Made by a program: the position numbers and the translations under genes. From contig CAYRLW010000002.1 in assembly GCA_964425215.1 (NCBI GenBank), positions 76,754 through 140,753 on the forward strand: a DNA stretch of 64,000 nucleotides, read 5' to 3'. A model generated the notes under the pieces. That model saw only the letters and a program-made list of their open reading frames with translations, ran no database searches and was not told the DNA's origin. The stretch is from CAYRLW01 sp964425215 (GTDB taxonomy: Bacteria; Spirochaetota; Spirochaetia; Treponematales; Breznakiellaceae). Below are positions 16,725-25,175 of this stretch, piece after piece. Every line of letters starts with the position of its first letter. The first letter of the stretch is position 1.

Positions 16725-17596
16725 GTAAGGGATAGGATGGAATCGCTGGGGACGATTATCACCCGGCCCTGTTCAAGTATTTTTCTATTTTCTTCGGAGG
16801 ACAATAAAAGGAGGGCGTCGTTTTTGTTTATTATGGGATCCGTAGGCCGTCTGCCAAAGACAGCCTGGGCAAAAATACGCAGGGGTTTATCGCCCACCAG
16901 GGTCGTAATATCCTGGTTTTGGCTAAACCCAAGAAAATCCAACACCGTTTTTTTCGATACGTAATGAACGATCCCCGATTTTTTCGCCACCTCAGGGCTG
17001 ACCATATTTTTCTCGTAAATTAAATTCATATCCGAATCCCAAATTTTTGGGAAAAAACAGGGCAAAATATACGATCGTTCCCTCTTTCCATGGATGGGAA
17101 GTTGTCCATCGGCGATGATGATAAGTCCCGTATAGGAGGTGCTGGGGACCCTTACCAAGGGTTCCCAAGCCCGTTGGGCCGTACGGTGAAGAATAAGATC
17201 GGGAAAAATAGAAAAAAGCCGTATCGTATACACCGCTGAAATAGAAAGGGTGTCCGCTGACAAAAACGACGAACCCCGCTCGGCACCCTCTATAAGGCGA
17301 TCAAAATCGACCATGGATAGGTCGTGTCTATCAATAAGATCCCCCATCCGGGAAGCCGAGTCCACCGGGAGGTCCAATAGGAGGGGTTTTATTAGCCGAG
17401 GAAACTCCATATCAAGGATTTCTTCGCCCTGGGACCTGCCGGTGGGTAGGCTGAGCCCTGCGGAAGCCAAGTTCAAGGTCGTGGTGGCGGTAATGTCCAT
17501 GCGGTCCCACCGGAAAAGGGCGGATACCTTGGTGGCATAGCTTTGTCCAAAAAGGGGAACGGTAAGCAGAGAAAGGATTACCGCTACAATTTTCAT
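16718..17596 (-). CDS. Exported protein of unknown function
   Basis: I do not recognise this 292-aa protein. A short signal peptide is evident (KIVAVILSLLTVPLFGQSYA, cleavage near residue 20). The mature part is mixed alpha/beta in character with no Cys-rich or repeated motif. The sequence LIIIADGQLPIHGKRE and a late LLSSEENRKILEQGRVIIVPS look like ordinary globular segments. It starts 4 bp inside the end of the upstream lytic-transglycosylase gene, so the two are translationally coupled and probably work together at the cell wall. Confidence 0.72.
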   Translation of the reverse strand: MKIVAVILSLLTVPLFGQSYATKVSALFRWDRMDITATTTLNLASAGLSLPTGRSQGEEILDMEFPRLIKPLLLDLPVDSASRMGDLIDRHDLSMVDFDRLIEGAERGSSFLSADTLSISAVYTIRLFSIFPDLILHRTAQRAWEPLVRVPSTSYTGLIIIADGQLPIHGKRERSYILPCFFPKIWDSDMNLIYEKNMVSPEVAKKSGIVHYVSKKTVLDFLGFSQNQDITTLVGDKPLRIFAQAVFGRRPTDPIINKNDALLLLSSEENRKILEQGRVIIVPSDSILSLTF

Positions 17597-19047
17597 TGGA
17601 CCTCCCCGGAATTTATCGGCGTTTTTAGTATCCGGCCTTCCCGTAAAACGCTATTTAAATCCATATTGTTTTCCTGGGCTAATAGTTCCGGATCAACGCC
17701 GTAGGCGAGGGCGATGGACCAGAGGGTTTCTCCTTTTTTAACCAGGTGGGTTCCGTTAAAGGATAGGGACGGTCCGTTGGAACTTCCCGTGGCCTTTGGC
17801 GTTCCCCTGTAGGGCTCCACGTCCTTTAGGGCGGGTATAACAATTTTACTTCCTAATTTTAGGTAACGGACCTGAATTCCCGGATTGGCGGAAACGATCT
17901 GATCGACCGAAACTCCGTAGTACCGAGCCAGGGTGGAAAGGGTATCCCCGGATTTTATAACGTAAAAATAGTACCGAATAAGTTTTAAATCCCGATTCGC
18001 CAGGGTGCTTAGGACTGGCTGTTCGTCTTCCGAACGGACCTTTAGGTGATAATCCGGCTCCGGAGGGGTTACGTTATAGTACAGTTCCCGGTTAGCCATT
18101 TTTAGAAACCCCTCGTCTATCCCCGCGTTTTTTGCCAAAAGCCCCAGGTCCACCGATTTGCCCACGGGAACCTGCTTCCACTGAATATCCTCGGGCCAGC
18201 CGATATCCAAACCGTACCGTCCAGCCTTGGAAAGGATTGTCGCTATGGCTAAAAATTTAGGGACATAGTTGATGGTCTCGTTTTTTAATAGTTTTTTATC
18301 GCAGAGCACCCAATAATCCTTAATCCCCGCTTTTTGAACCGCCCGTTGCACCGCCCCAATTCCCGCGTTGTAGGCGGCCAACGCCAAGTCCCAATCCCCA
18401 AAATATTCGTAATTATCCTGTAATTTTCGTAAGGCCGCCGTGGTGGTTTTCCAAAAATCCCGCCGTTCATCCATCCATTCGTTTATCCGGATGCCAAAGG
18501 GACCGATGCTGTTTTTCATAAATTGCCACAGACCCACGGCTCCAGATCGGCTTACCGCGGTAGGAAGAAAGGCCGACTCCAGAACCGGAAGATACACCAG
18601 CTCCTGTGGCAGGCCTCTTTTTTCCAGTTCCTTTCGAATAAAACCCACGTAGGGATCTCCCCGGCGGATGACGGCTTTCAACCACTCTAAACCTTCGGGA
18701 CTGGAATACTCCGCTATATACCGTTGCGTCAGGGGTCTGTCGACCCCCTCTATAACGGGCATCATTTCGGTACTACCGTGCCACATCCAGGATCTTGACC
18801 GTTCCGGGGCGTTCTCTCCGTTTACGGTGATGGGATTTTCCTGCATGTTTCGCAGGGGCCTGGAAAATTGGAGGGTATCTCCATCGGCGGAGGGATCCGT
18901 ACGTTCTCCTGTGCGGGCCTGTTCGTGGGGTATTTGCGGAAAATTCGTCTCCTGAGCCCAAAGGCCCATGGCAATCAGCCCCAACAGGGCCACCCTAAGG
19001 GTACGGGATCGTCTCAAAATTTCTCTCCGTAGTACACCCCCGCCCAT
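17593..19047 (-). CDS. Lytic transglycosylase (SLT domain) with two LysM repeats
   Basis: This is a periplasmic murein hydrolase of MltD-like layout (484 aa). After a signal-like N-terminus (LRVALLGLIAMGLWA) and a linker, a goose-lysozyme/SLT domain begins with PQELVYLPVLESAFLP, whose Glu is the catalytic acid, followed by SRSGAVGLWQFM and LALAAYNAGIGAVQRA. Two C-terminal LysM domains bind peptidoglycan: YVIKSGDTLSTLARYYGVS near residue 365 and HLVKKGETLWSIALAYGVD near 432. The ATG at 19047 overlaps the upstream gene by 34 bp; a GTG about 17 codons in is an alternative. Likely role: wall remodelling or turnover. Confidence 0.9.
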   Translation of the reverse strand: MGGGVLRREILRRSRTLRVALLGLIAMGLWAQETNFPQIPHEQARTGERTDPSADGDTLQFSRPLRNMQENPITVNGENAPERSRSWMWHGSTEMMPVIEGVDRPLTQRYIAEYSSPEGLEWLKAVIRRGDPYVGFIRKELEKRGLPQELVYLPVLESAFLPTAVSRSGAVGLWQFMKNSIGPFGIRINEWMDERRDFWKTTTAALRKLQDNYEYFGDWDLALAAYNAGIGAVQRAVQKAGIKDYWVLCDKKLLKNETINYVPKFLAIATILSKAGRYGLDIGWPEDIQWKQVPVGKSVDLGLLAKNAGIDEGFLKMANRELYYNVTPPEPDYHLKVRSEDEQPVLSTLANRDLKLIRYYFYVIKSGDTLSTLARYYGVSVDQIVSANPGIQVRYLKLGSKIVIPALKDVEPYRGTPKATGSSNGPSLSFNGTHLVKKGETLWSIALAYGVDPELLAQENNMDLNSVLREGRILKTPINSGEVQ

Positions 19048-20096
19048 TCCCAGCGGCCGTGAATGTCCGGGTCCGCGGGGAAATTGATTTTACGGAAGTA
19101 TAAATACCACGTGGAAATCCTTTGGGACCAACCCCAGGTTTTTAGGTACGCTTCGTTGGCGTTGGAACTCGAATCCACGGTGGGCGAGTACCGAATTCGG
19201 TTACCGCTCATAAAATCGGAAAAGTTAAATTCCGTCATATTGGTAGTATCGGTATTTTCCTGTTCCCAAGACATGGCAAAAAAGTTAACCTTTGCCCTAT
19301 ATTTATTTAATAATTTACTGCTTCCCGCGTCCAAAGCTCCCTGTATGGCCTTTACCAAATCGTCAAGGGTTTCAAAGGACCAATCCTTGGGGGAGTTGTA
19401 AAAATCCACGATTTTTTTCGCGTATCCAAAGGCGTCAGGAAAGCCGGGAATTGAACTATTATAGTAGGGCAAAAATTTCGTGTACGTTTGAACCGCCGCG
19501 TCCCACGCTCCGATCTTTTCGTAGGACTGGGCGAGCATGAAATACGCTACCCCCAAGTCGATTTTATCGGGAAATCGGGATATGAGTTCCTGGTAATACC
19601 AGATCCGTTGTTCCGGTTTATTTACCAGTTCTATCAATTTATTAAGACAGGCCAGGTGAATTGATTCCCCCTGGATCATTAAATCGGGATAATTTTTTAC
19701 GATCCTATTAAAGTATAAGGCCGCCACCGGTTTGGCGTCCTCTTTAAGGTACGTATAGGCGGCCATCAGTAAAAGATACCCATCGTAGGGATCTTCCGGA
19801 TGTTTATCGACCCATTCGGTCAAAAAATTGGTTAACCGACCGTAATCCTCTAACCTAAGCAGTTCGTTACCAATTTCCCTAACCACGGCGAATTGTTCCT
19901 CTCCTCCTTTAGTTTCCAATTCCAGAAGATGAAACAGGTCCGAAAGGGTTTCCTTATCCTTTGATGTTCCCACTATGTAGTAGGAATCCGAATTAGTTAC
20001 CTTAAAAACAGAAGAAAAAGGAGAGGGTAGGGCACAAGAAAAAAATAGCGCCGGTATGGTTAGGATGAAAAAAAACGTTCCCATGGGGAACCCCAT
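19014..20096 (-). CDS. TPR-type lipoprotein
   Basis: This is a predicted lipoprotein of about 360 aa. The signal peptide FFFILTIPALFFSC ends in a lipobox-like FFSCA, and the mature part contains helical repeats of tetratricopeptide character (DYGRLTNFLTEWVDKHPEDPYDG; AYFMLAQSYEKIGAWDAAVQTYTKFLPYY). I start it at 20096, with GGAGGG 11 nt upstream; an ATG at 20141 would add 15 charged residues before the signal peptide, which is unlikely. It is the first gene of a minus-strand trio with the lytic transglycosylase and an exported protein. Such lipoproteins often scaffold envelope machines, but the partner is unknown. Confidence 0.78.
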   Translation of the reverse strand: MGFPMGTFFFILTIPALFFSCALPSPFSSVFKVTNSDSYYIVGTSKDKETLSDLFHLLELETKGGEEQFAVVREIGNELLRLEDYGRLTNFLTEWVDKHPEDPYDGYLLLMAAYTYLKEDAKPVAALYFNRIVKNYPDLMIQGESIHLACLNKLIELVNKPEQRIWYYQELISRFPDKIDLGVAYFMLAQSYEKIGAWDAAVQTYTKFLPYYNSSIPGFPDAFGYAKKIVDFYNSPKDWSFETLDDLVKAIQGALDAGSSKLLNKYRAKVNFFAMSWEQENTDTTNMTEFNFSDFMSGNRIRYSPTVDSSSNANEAYLKTWGWSQRISTWYLYFRKINFPADPDIHGRWEWAGVYYGEKF

Positions 20097-20210
20097 CCCG
20101 CGCCGGTCCCTCCAATTAGGGCTTAAGAAACTACTAAGCATTGTTTTTTATACTATCATAGGCCTATCCCATTGGCAAGGGAAGGGTTCAACCGCTATAA
20201 TCTACAGGGT

Positions 20211-20765
20211 ATGCATGATAAACCAATACGCAAGCTTGCGGCGGAACTTTCATTTATTTTAGCTTTTTTTTTGATGCTGTTGGGAAGTGTTCTTTTAATT
20301 GGAACCCTGGCGGGGGCCCCACGTATTGCGGTTCTCCCCGCGTCTTTGTGCATACTGCTGGGAAGCGTGTTTGCCATTTTTGCTATAAAACTATACCGTC
20401 GCGCCCTGTATCTTTTTCTGTCCGCTTTTTTTCTCCAGGTGGGAATCCTTTTACTCTTGGTTTCCCTTCACGCCGTCCCTGCGTCGATAGTCCGCCTATG
20501 GCCCTTTATATCCCTTTTCGCGGGTACCTCCTTGCTTCCTGCGGGGTGGCATCAATACGGTGGTCCCTCGAGCAAATACCTGGTCCCCGCCATAGCTTTT
20601 GTCGTTATTGGATCGGTTCTTTTGGTGTTCTCTCTAAAAGTTGTTTCCTTTTCGTTTAAAAAATTTTTTTTGGATTGGTGGCCCCTTTTCCTGGTTATAG
20701 CGGGGCTTATTTTAACCCTAATTTCAGTCGCTCCCCGGGATAAGGGGGAGGAGCCCCCTCCGTGA
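20211..20765 (+). CDS. Six-TM membrane protein of unknown function
   Basis: This is a 184-aa, very hydrophobic protein with six predicted TM helices, arranged as three hairpins separated by short basic loops (KLYRRAL, SFKKFFLDWW). The spacing loosely resembles the small membrane domains of LiaF/DUF5668-type proteins, but I would not assign it. The ATG at 20211 is chosen because it places a short basic leader before TM1; the ribosome site is weak. The 3' end overlaps the GTG of the next gene, so the two are coupled. It is divergent from the lipoprotein trio. Confidence 0.7.
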   Translation: MHDKPIRKLAAELSFILAFFLMLLGSVLLIGTLAGAPRIAVLPASLCILLGSVFAIFAIKLYRRALYLFLSAFFLQVGILLLLVSLHAVPASIVRLWPFISLFAGTSLLPAGWHQYGGPSSKYLVPAIAFVVIGSVLLVFSLKVVSFSFKKFFLDWWPLFLVIAGLILTLISVAPRDKGEEPPP

Positions 20766-22528
20766 GTCCTCATGGCGCTTCTCCTTCGCGAGAAGCCCCG
20801 GGGCTGATTTTTTTTGGGCTTTCGCTGTTCGGTTTATTTTTGTTAGCGAGTCTCGGTTTGTTTTCCTGTTCCGGAACTCCCTCGGTGCGGGAGACCCCCA
20901 TTTCCACAAAGGCCCCTCCGCTGGATACCCCTTCCGCCGACCGGGGGGGAGGCGTGGCCGATGAAATTCGCCGGCTCGTGGAATTAGGAACCCCTCCTTC
21001 CTTGCTTCGAGCTTTGGACCTTATTCGAAGCCGGGATTTGGGAACCACCGATTTTGGACGTACCATGGTGGCCGTGGATACGGCCTTATTAAAAAATGTG
21101 TACCCCGAAATAGCCTTTGATTTTGGCCCCTCGGATCCTCCCCAAACCCAAATCTATACCCGAATTTTACGGGACGCGGAAAAGGGCGCCTATACCCCCT
21201 CGTCCTCCAATTCCCGGGACTATTTGGAACTTACCCTCCCTTTTATCGCTTTCCTTTCTGAAAAACGGTCCGAACGCCTGGCCACAGCCCTTCCGGACTT
21301 AAACCGGGCCCTAACGTTGAATAGCCAGTCGGTTCTGGCCCCCTATTTTTTGGGCATTTTGAACGAACGGACTGGGTTTCCCGATCGGGCCCTTAATTTT
21401 TATACCTCCGCCTATGCCCTTTCGGCGGACTGTTATCCCGCCGCGTTAGGCCGTGCCCGGCTCCTTTCCAGCGCCGGTAAAAGCGAAGAGGCGATTCAAC
21501 TGCTTACGGACCTGGTCCCCCGATACCCCGATAACATGACCGTTAAACGGGAATTGGCCCTGGCCTATTATAGGGCCGGCGATTGGTCCCGCGCCGAAGG
21601 AGCTCTGGCTGAACTTTTACAGAGAAACCCCAAGGATAGCTCTCTACTCCTCATGCGGGCCCACGTATTAATCGAATTGGGCCAATTCCTTCAGGCTCAG
21701 CCCCTGTTGGACGCCTACGTTGCCGTAGAACCCAATAATTCTAACAATCAATTGTACCTTTTTCTCCGGGCCCGGCTTCAAGCGGAGGGTTATAAAAATA
21801 GGGACGCGGCGCTTACCTATCTTCGTTCCATTTTGCGGTTGGCCCCTCAAAACGAAGAAGCGGCGGCCTATTCGGCAAAACTGCTTATGGAATCCCCGAG
21901 GCCGGAGGATCAAACGGAAGGTCGAAGCCTTTTAACAAAACTCCTTCAAAATCCCAATCCATCCATTGATGTTCTGGATGTGGCGCTTAAGGACGCGATT
22001 CGACGGCAAGCTTGGAAAGAGGCCCTTCCTTTTTTAGAAATTCTTCTACAGCAACGGCGTTCCTCTTCGGACTTGCAAAACGCGTATTTGGCGCAACAGG
22101 GCCTAGGAAATCCCGGTGCCGCCTTGAATTATGCCAAGGAATTATTTGACCGAAACAGCTCCGACGAAAATGGAGCCTTTATCTATATTTCCGCTTTAAT
22201 CGGCGCGGGGAAGCAGGATGAGGCGGCAAAAATGATCGACGGACGTCTTCCTACCCTGCCGGGGGGAAACCTAAAAAGCCGGTACTACTACCTGCGGAGT
22301 CTCTTAAAGACCGACGAGGAGGCGAAAATGAACGATCTCCGTTCCAGCCTTTTCGAGGACCCCCGGAATTTGGACGCCCTGATTTCCATGCTGGATCTGT
22401 ACCATGCTCGAAGGGACGATAGACGGGCGGTGTATTATCTAAAACAGGCCTTAGCTCTGGCCCCCGATAATCCTAAGCTCAAGGCCTACCAAATTGAATA
22501 CGCGGCTAGCCTTAATGCGAACCCTTAA
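20762..22528 (+). CDS. Large TPR lipoprotein
   Basis: This is a 588-aa protein with a GTG start overlapping the preceding stop. A hydrophobic leader ends in LGLFSCSG, a plausible lipobox near residue 36. Most of the remainder is tetratricopeptide repeats, for example SVLAPYFLGILNERTGFPDRAL, TVKRELALAYYRAGDWSRAE, and a final AVYYLKQALALAPDNPKL. It is likely anchored at the membrane surface and used for protein-protein contacts in the periplasm. It probably acts with the six-TM protein. No enzymatic domain is visible. Confidence 0.8.
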   Translation: MSPHGASPSREAPGLIFFGLSLFGLFLLASLGLFSCSGTPSVRETPISTKAPPLDTPSADRGGGVADEIRRLVELGTPPSLLRALDLIRSRDLGTTDFGRTMVAVDTALLKNVYPEIAFDFGPSDPPQTQIYTRILRDAEKGAYTPSSSNSRDYLELTLPFIAFLSEKRSERLATALPDLNRALTLNSQSVLAPYFLGILNERTGFPDRALNFYTSAYALSADCYPAALGRARLLSSAGKSEEAIQLLTDLVPRYPDNMTVKRELALAYYRAGDWSRAEGALAELLQRNPKDSSLLLMRAHVLIELGQFLQAQPLLDAYVAVEPNNSNNQLYLFLRARLQAEGYKNRDAALTYLRSILRLAPQNEEAAAYSAKLLMESPRPEDQTEGRSLLTKLLQNPNPSIDVLDVALKDAIRRQAWKEALPFLEILLQQRRSSSDLQNAYLAQQGLGNPGAALNYAKELFDRNSSDENGAFIYISALIGAGKQDEAAKMIDGRLPTLPGGNLKSRYYYLRSLLKTDEEAKMNDLRSSLFEDPRNLDALISMLDLYHARRDDRRAVYYLKQALALAPDNPKLKAYQIEYAASLNANP

Positions 22529-22615
22529 TCGCAATTCCTTCGAGCCTGCCGGTCCGGTTGGTTTTTGATAAAATACAATATTCGTTCCGAATATCATAAA
22601 AAATCTTAAAATCTA

Positions 22616-22643
22616 TTGCATTTTCTAGAAATTGAATTAGAAT
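22616..22643 (+). promoter_or_regulatory. Candidate promoter of the rubrerythrin operon
   Basis: TTGCAT (22616-22621), a 16-nt spacer, and TAGAAT (22638-22643, five of six consensus positions), about 60 bp upstream of the rubrerythrin start. No clear operator palindrome was seen between promoter and gene, so control by PerR or similar cannot be argued. Confidence 0.45.
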
Positions 22644-22705
22644 ATACGGGATGGATAGGGGCTAGGGCTCCTGCTTCATCAAAAATATTTTCAAAGGAGT
22701 AACCA

Positions 22706-23281
22706 ATGAACTCTTTAAAGGGATCCCGGACGGAAAAGAACATCCTTACGGCGTTCGCGGGGGAATCGCAGGCCCGCAACCGTTATACTTACTTCGCCAG
22801 TAAGGCGAAGGAAGAGGGATTTATTCAAATTTCTCTCATTTTTAGCGAAACCGCCGATCAAGAAAAGGAACACGCGAAACGGCTATTCAAATTTCTTGAA
22901 GGCGGGGAAGTCACCGTACAGGCCGCGTTCCCCGCTGGGGTAATCGGTACTACGTCCGAAAATTTGGCCGCGGCGGCGGGGGGAGAAAACTACGAGTGGA
23001 AGACCATGTACCCCGATTTTGCCAAAATCGCCAAAGAAGAGGGCTTTTCCGCAGTGGCCACGGTATTTGAATCCATCGCGGTGGCGGAAAGACAACACGC
23101 CAAACGGTACGAGAAACTGAAAGCAAACGTAGACAGCGGAAAGGTCTTTAAAAAGGATAAACCGGTGGTGTGGCGCTGTACGAACTGCGGCTACCTGTTT
23201 GAAGGAACCGAAGCCCCAAAAGCGTGCCCTGCGTGCGCCCATCCCCAGGCCTATTTTGAAGTCCTGGGCGAAAACTATTAA
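22706..23281 (+). CDS. rbr: Rubrerythrin
   Basis: This is a cytoplasmic peroxidase of anaerobes that reduces H2O2 with electrons from rubredoxin. The N-terminal ferritin-like four-helix bundle supplies the diiron site (AFAGESQARNRY; SETADQEKEHAKRLF; FESIAVAERQHAKRYEKL). The C-terminal rubredoxin-type Fe(Cys)4 domain reads CTNCGYLF and CPACAHPQ. The length of 191 aa is typical. The AAGGAG ribosome site is ideal. It is followed after 9 bp by desulfoferrodoxin, forming a superoxide/peroxide detoxification pair. Confidence 0.97.
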   Translation: MNSLKGSRTEKNILTAFAGESQARNRYTYFASKAKEEGFIQISLIFSETADQEKEHAKRLFKFLEGGEVTVQAAFPAGVIGTTSENLAAAAGGENYEWKTMYPDFAKIAKEEGFSAVATVFESIAVAERQHAKRYEKLKANVDSGKVFKKDKPVVWRCTNCGYLFEGTEAPKACPACAHPQAYFEVLGENY

Positions 23282-23290
23282 AAGGAGTCT

Positions 23291-23668
23291 ATGATGGCAG
23301 AACGGTATCAGATCTACAAGTGCGAGGTGTGCGGTAATATCGTCGAGGTTCTCCACGGCGGTGATGGCGAGTTGGTTTGCTGTGGCAAGCCGATGAAGCT
23401 CTTTAAAGAAAATACCAGCGATGGGGCCAAGGAAAAACACGTTCCCGTGGTTGAGAAAACTCCTGACGGGTACAAGGTAACCGTGGGGTCAGTAGCCCAT
23501 CCGATGGAAGAAAAGCACTATATTGAATGGATTGAATTGATCGCCGACGGGGTAACCCACCGGAAATACCTTAAACCTGGCGACGCTCCCACGGCTACCT
23601 TTGCCGTAACCGCCAAGTCTGTGACCGCCCGGGAGTATTGTAACCTCCACGGGCTCTGGAAAGCCTAG
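23291..23668 (+). CDS. dfx: Desulfoferrodoxin (superoxide reductase)
   Basis: This is a 125-aa two-domain superoxide reductase. The N-terminal desulforedoxin domain binds iron with YKCEVCGN and LVCCGKPM. The C-terminal domain carries the active Fe(His)4Cys centre: EKHVPVV supplies the Glu and His, HPMEEKHYIEW two more His, and CNLHGLW the Cys and last His. It turns superoxide into H2O2, which rubrerythrin from the same operon removes. AAGGAG precedes tandem ATG codons; either may be used. Confidence 0.96.
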   Translation: MMAERYQIYKCEVCGNIVEVLHGGDGELVCCGKPMKLFKENTSDGAKEKHVPVVEKTPDGYKVTVGSVAHPMEEKHYIEWIELIADGVTHRKYLKPGDAPTATFAVTAKSVTAREYCNLHGLWKA

Positions 23669-23687
23669 GAGCCTATCGGCCGAGCAG

Positions 23688-23877
23688 GTTTTAACCGTCC
23701 AAGGAACTTTCTTGAACGGTTAAAACCCCTGTAAAAGGGGTTCTTCGAACCTTTCGTATAATTGAGGCTTTCCCGTAAATCGGGAAAGTTATCAAACGAT
23801 TAAAATTGAGGTAAATCCAAAAACTTCAGTTTTTGGATTTTTTCCGATAAAGACGTAATTCCTGTAAGGAATTACGT
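23688..23877. repeat. Array of five different short hairpins
   Basis: Five near-adjacent inverted repeats of unrelated sequence: GTTTTAACCGT (23688-23698 with 23716-23726), AACCCCT (23724-23730 with 23736-23742), CTTTCCCG (23768-23775 with 23781-23788), AAATCCAAAAAC (23813-23824 with 23829-23840, then a T-run), and ACGTAATTCCT (23853-23863 with 23867-23877). All arms are perfect. The fourth can serve as a terminator for dfx. The others have no obvious role. Confidence 0.75.
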
Positions 23878-23936
23878 AAGCCTACTTTAAAAAAATTGGT
23901 TTTTAGAGGGGGCTCAAAATTAGGAGGAGTAGATTT

Positions 23937-24098
23937 ATGCAGAAGTATGTATGCGACGTGTGTGGTTATATTTACGATCCCGCCCAAGGGGACAGCGATG
24001 GGGGAATTAAACCGGGTACTCCCTTTGATAAACTGCCCAGCGATTGGGTTTGTCCCATGTGCGGCGCTTCTAAGGACGATTTTTCTCCCGTGGATTAA
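23937..24098 (+). CDS. Rubredoxin
   Basis: This is a 53-aa one-iron electron carrier. The two metal knuckles are VCDVCGY and VCPMCGA, with the usual DWVCP and a central SDGGIKPGTPFDKLP segment. TAGGAGGAG lies 6 nt before the ATG. It lies downstream of rubrerythrin and desulfoferrodoxin, both of which take electrons from rubredoxin, so it probably serves them. It is separated from them by the hairpin array, suggesting its own transcript or partial read-through. Confidence 0.96.
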   Translation: MQKYVCDVCGYIYDPAQGDSDGGIKPGTPFDKLPSDWVCPMCGASKDDFSPVD

Positions 24099-24185
24099 CG
24101 TAGGTTCGCGTCGGATAAGGCAAACAAACTCCTATCAGGGTTAACATTTTTTTTACGACCCCTATGAAAAATATGGGTTTCCTGG

Positions 24186-24219
24186 GGGTTTCGTGAAGGA
24201 GAAAACCTTTGCGAAACCC
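24186..24219. terminator. Terminator-like hairpin between convergent genes
   Basis: GGGTTTCG (24186-24193) pairs with CGAAACCC (24212-24219), with further internal pairing (AAGG/CCTT). It lies between rubredoxin (+) and the convergent small gene (-). The flanking T-runs are weak, so efficiency is uncertain. Confidence 0.55.
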
Positions 24220-24226
24220 TCTTTAT

Positions 24227-24517
24227 TTATAAAACGATAGCCCTTTTAACGTCGGTTTTGATGACCCCAAACAGCCGATCAAAGGGAAAATCGGGGCCGT
24301 AGTTGGTGTGGGCAAAACGGTTGTACGTTTCTATGATAATTTCCATTTCCTTTGGGTCCCCAGAGTAGAGGGCCGAACTATAGGCGGCCCTAAAAAGGCC
24401 CTTTTCCGCCAATTCTTGGGTGCTTAACGCCCCGTAGCGTCGCTTAGACCTTCCATCGACAACCGCGGCGGGCCCATCGTATCCAATGGTAAAAATAAAA
24501 TCTTCTCTAGACAGCAT
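24227..24517 (-). CDS. Small protein of unknown function
   Basis: This is a 96-aa soluble protein that I do not recognise. The ATG at 24517 is chosen over the longer frame because GGGAGGAT lies 10 nt upstream of it. The sequence begins LSREDFIFTIGYDGPAAVVD and contains a helical core (STQELAEKGLFRAAYSSALY). No metal-binding or membrane motif is seen. It stands alone between rubredoxin and yajC, in the opposite orientation to both. Coding status is supported by the ribosome site and the balanced composition. Confidence 0.6.
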   Translation of the reverse strand: MLSREDFIFTIGYDGPAAVVDGRSKRRYGALSTQELAEKGLFRAAYSSALYSGDPKEMEIIIETYNRFAHTNYGPDFPFDRLFGVIKTDVKRAIVL

Positions 24518-24605
24518 ACGAAAGGATCCTCCCTCGACTAACCATCCCAATAGCCTAAAGGCCTATGGAATCCTTGTCAACCGTCAAAATCTTATATTTT
24601 GCGCC

Positions 24606-24634
24606 TTGACCGACTCCTTTCCCTATGGTACTTT
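24606..24634 (+). promoter_or_regulatory. Candidate promoter of yajC-secDF
   Basis: TTGACC (24606-24611), a 17-nt spacer, and TACTTT (24629-24634), ending about 30 bp before the yajC start. The -35 is close to consensus and the -10 is weak. Confidence 0.4.
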
Positions 24635-24665
24635 ACGGGTAACTATCTACTAAGGATGTTTCCGT

Positions 24666-25100
24666 ATGAATACACTTTTTTCCTCGTTCTTTCATGGAGC
24701 GCCCCTACTTATGGGTGCTCCGGATCAAGCCGGCGCCGCTGGGGGTACCACGGCGTCGTTGATTTCCACGTTTATTCCCTTTGGCCTTGTAATTCTGATC
24801 TTCTATTTCCTTATTATTCGCCCCCAAAACAAAAAACAAAAGGAAACTCAAAAAATGCTTTCGGCGTTAAAAAAGGGTGACCGGGTTGTTACGGTCGGGG
24901 GTGTTCACGGGACAATCCAATCGGTAAAAGAAAGTACCGTTATTCTTAAGGTGGATGAATCCACGAAAATGGAATTTTCCCGGAGTGCTATTTCTTCAGT
25001 CATCGAAGTCGCCAAGGCCGAACCCTCCAAAGCGGACACCCAAAAGGCGAACGACAAGGAAGAAAAAGCCATTTCCGAAACCGAAGAAACAAAAAAATAA
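24666..25100 (+). CDS. yajC: Preprotein translocase subunit YajC
   Basis: This is the accessory component of the Sec translocon. It has a single TM helix (FIPFGLVILIFYFLIIRPQ) followed by the invariant family motif RPQNKKQKETQKM, then LKKGDRVVTVGGVHGTI. At 144 aa it is longer than the E. coli protein (110 aa) because of a Lys/Glu-rich tail. It is followed by secD and secF, the standard arrangement. The Sec-associated SecDF-YajC complex uses the ion gradient to pull substrates outwards. Confidence 0.95.
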   Translation: MNTLFSSFFHGAPLLMGAPDQAGAAGGTTASLISTFIPFGLVILIFYFLIIRPQNKKQKETQKMLSALKKGDRVVTVGGVHGTIQSVKESTVILKVDESTKMEFSRSAISSVIEVAKAEPSKADTQKANDKEEKAISETEETKK

Positions 25101-25175
25101 AACGTTCAACCCGTGGCGGGGTAGATTTTTTTATTCTGCCTAGGGGGTTTACTATCAAATTATTGGAGCAACGGC

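Noticed and set aside
23688..23877. CRISPR array or riboswitch
   Set aside because: The hairpins do not share sequence, there is no regular spacing, and no known riboswitch core was recognised.
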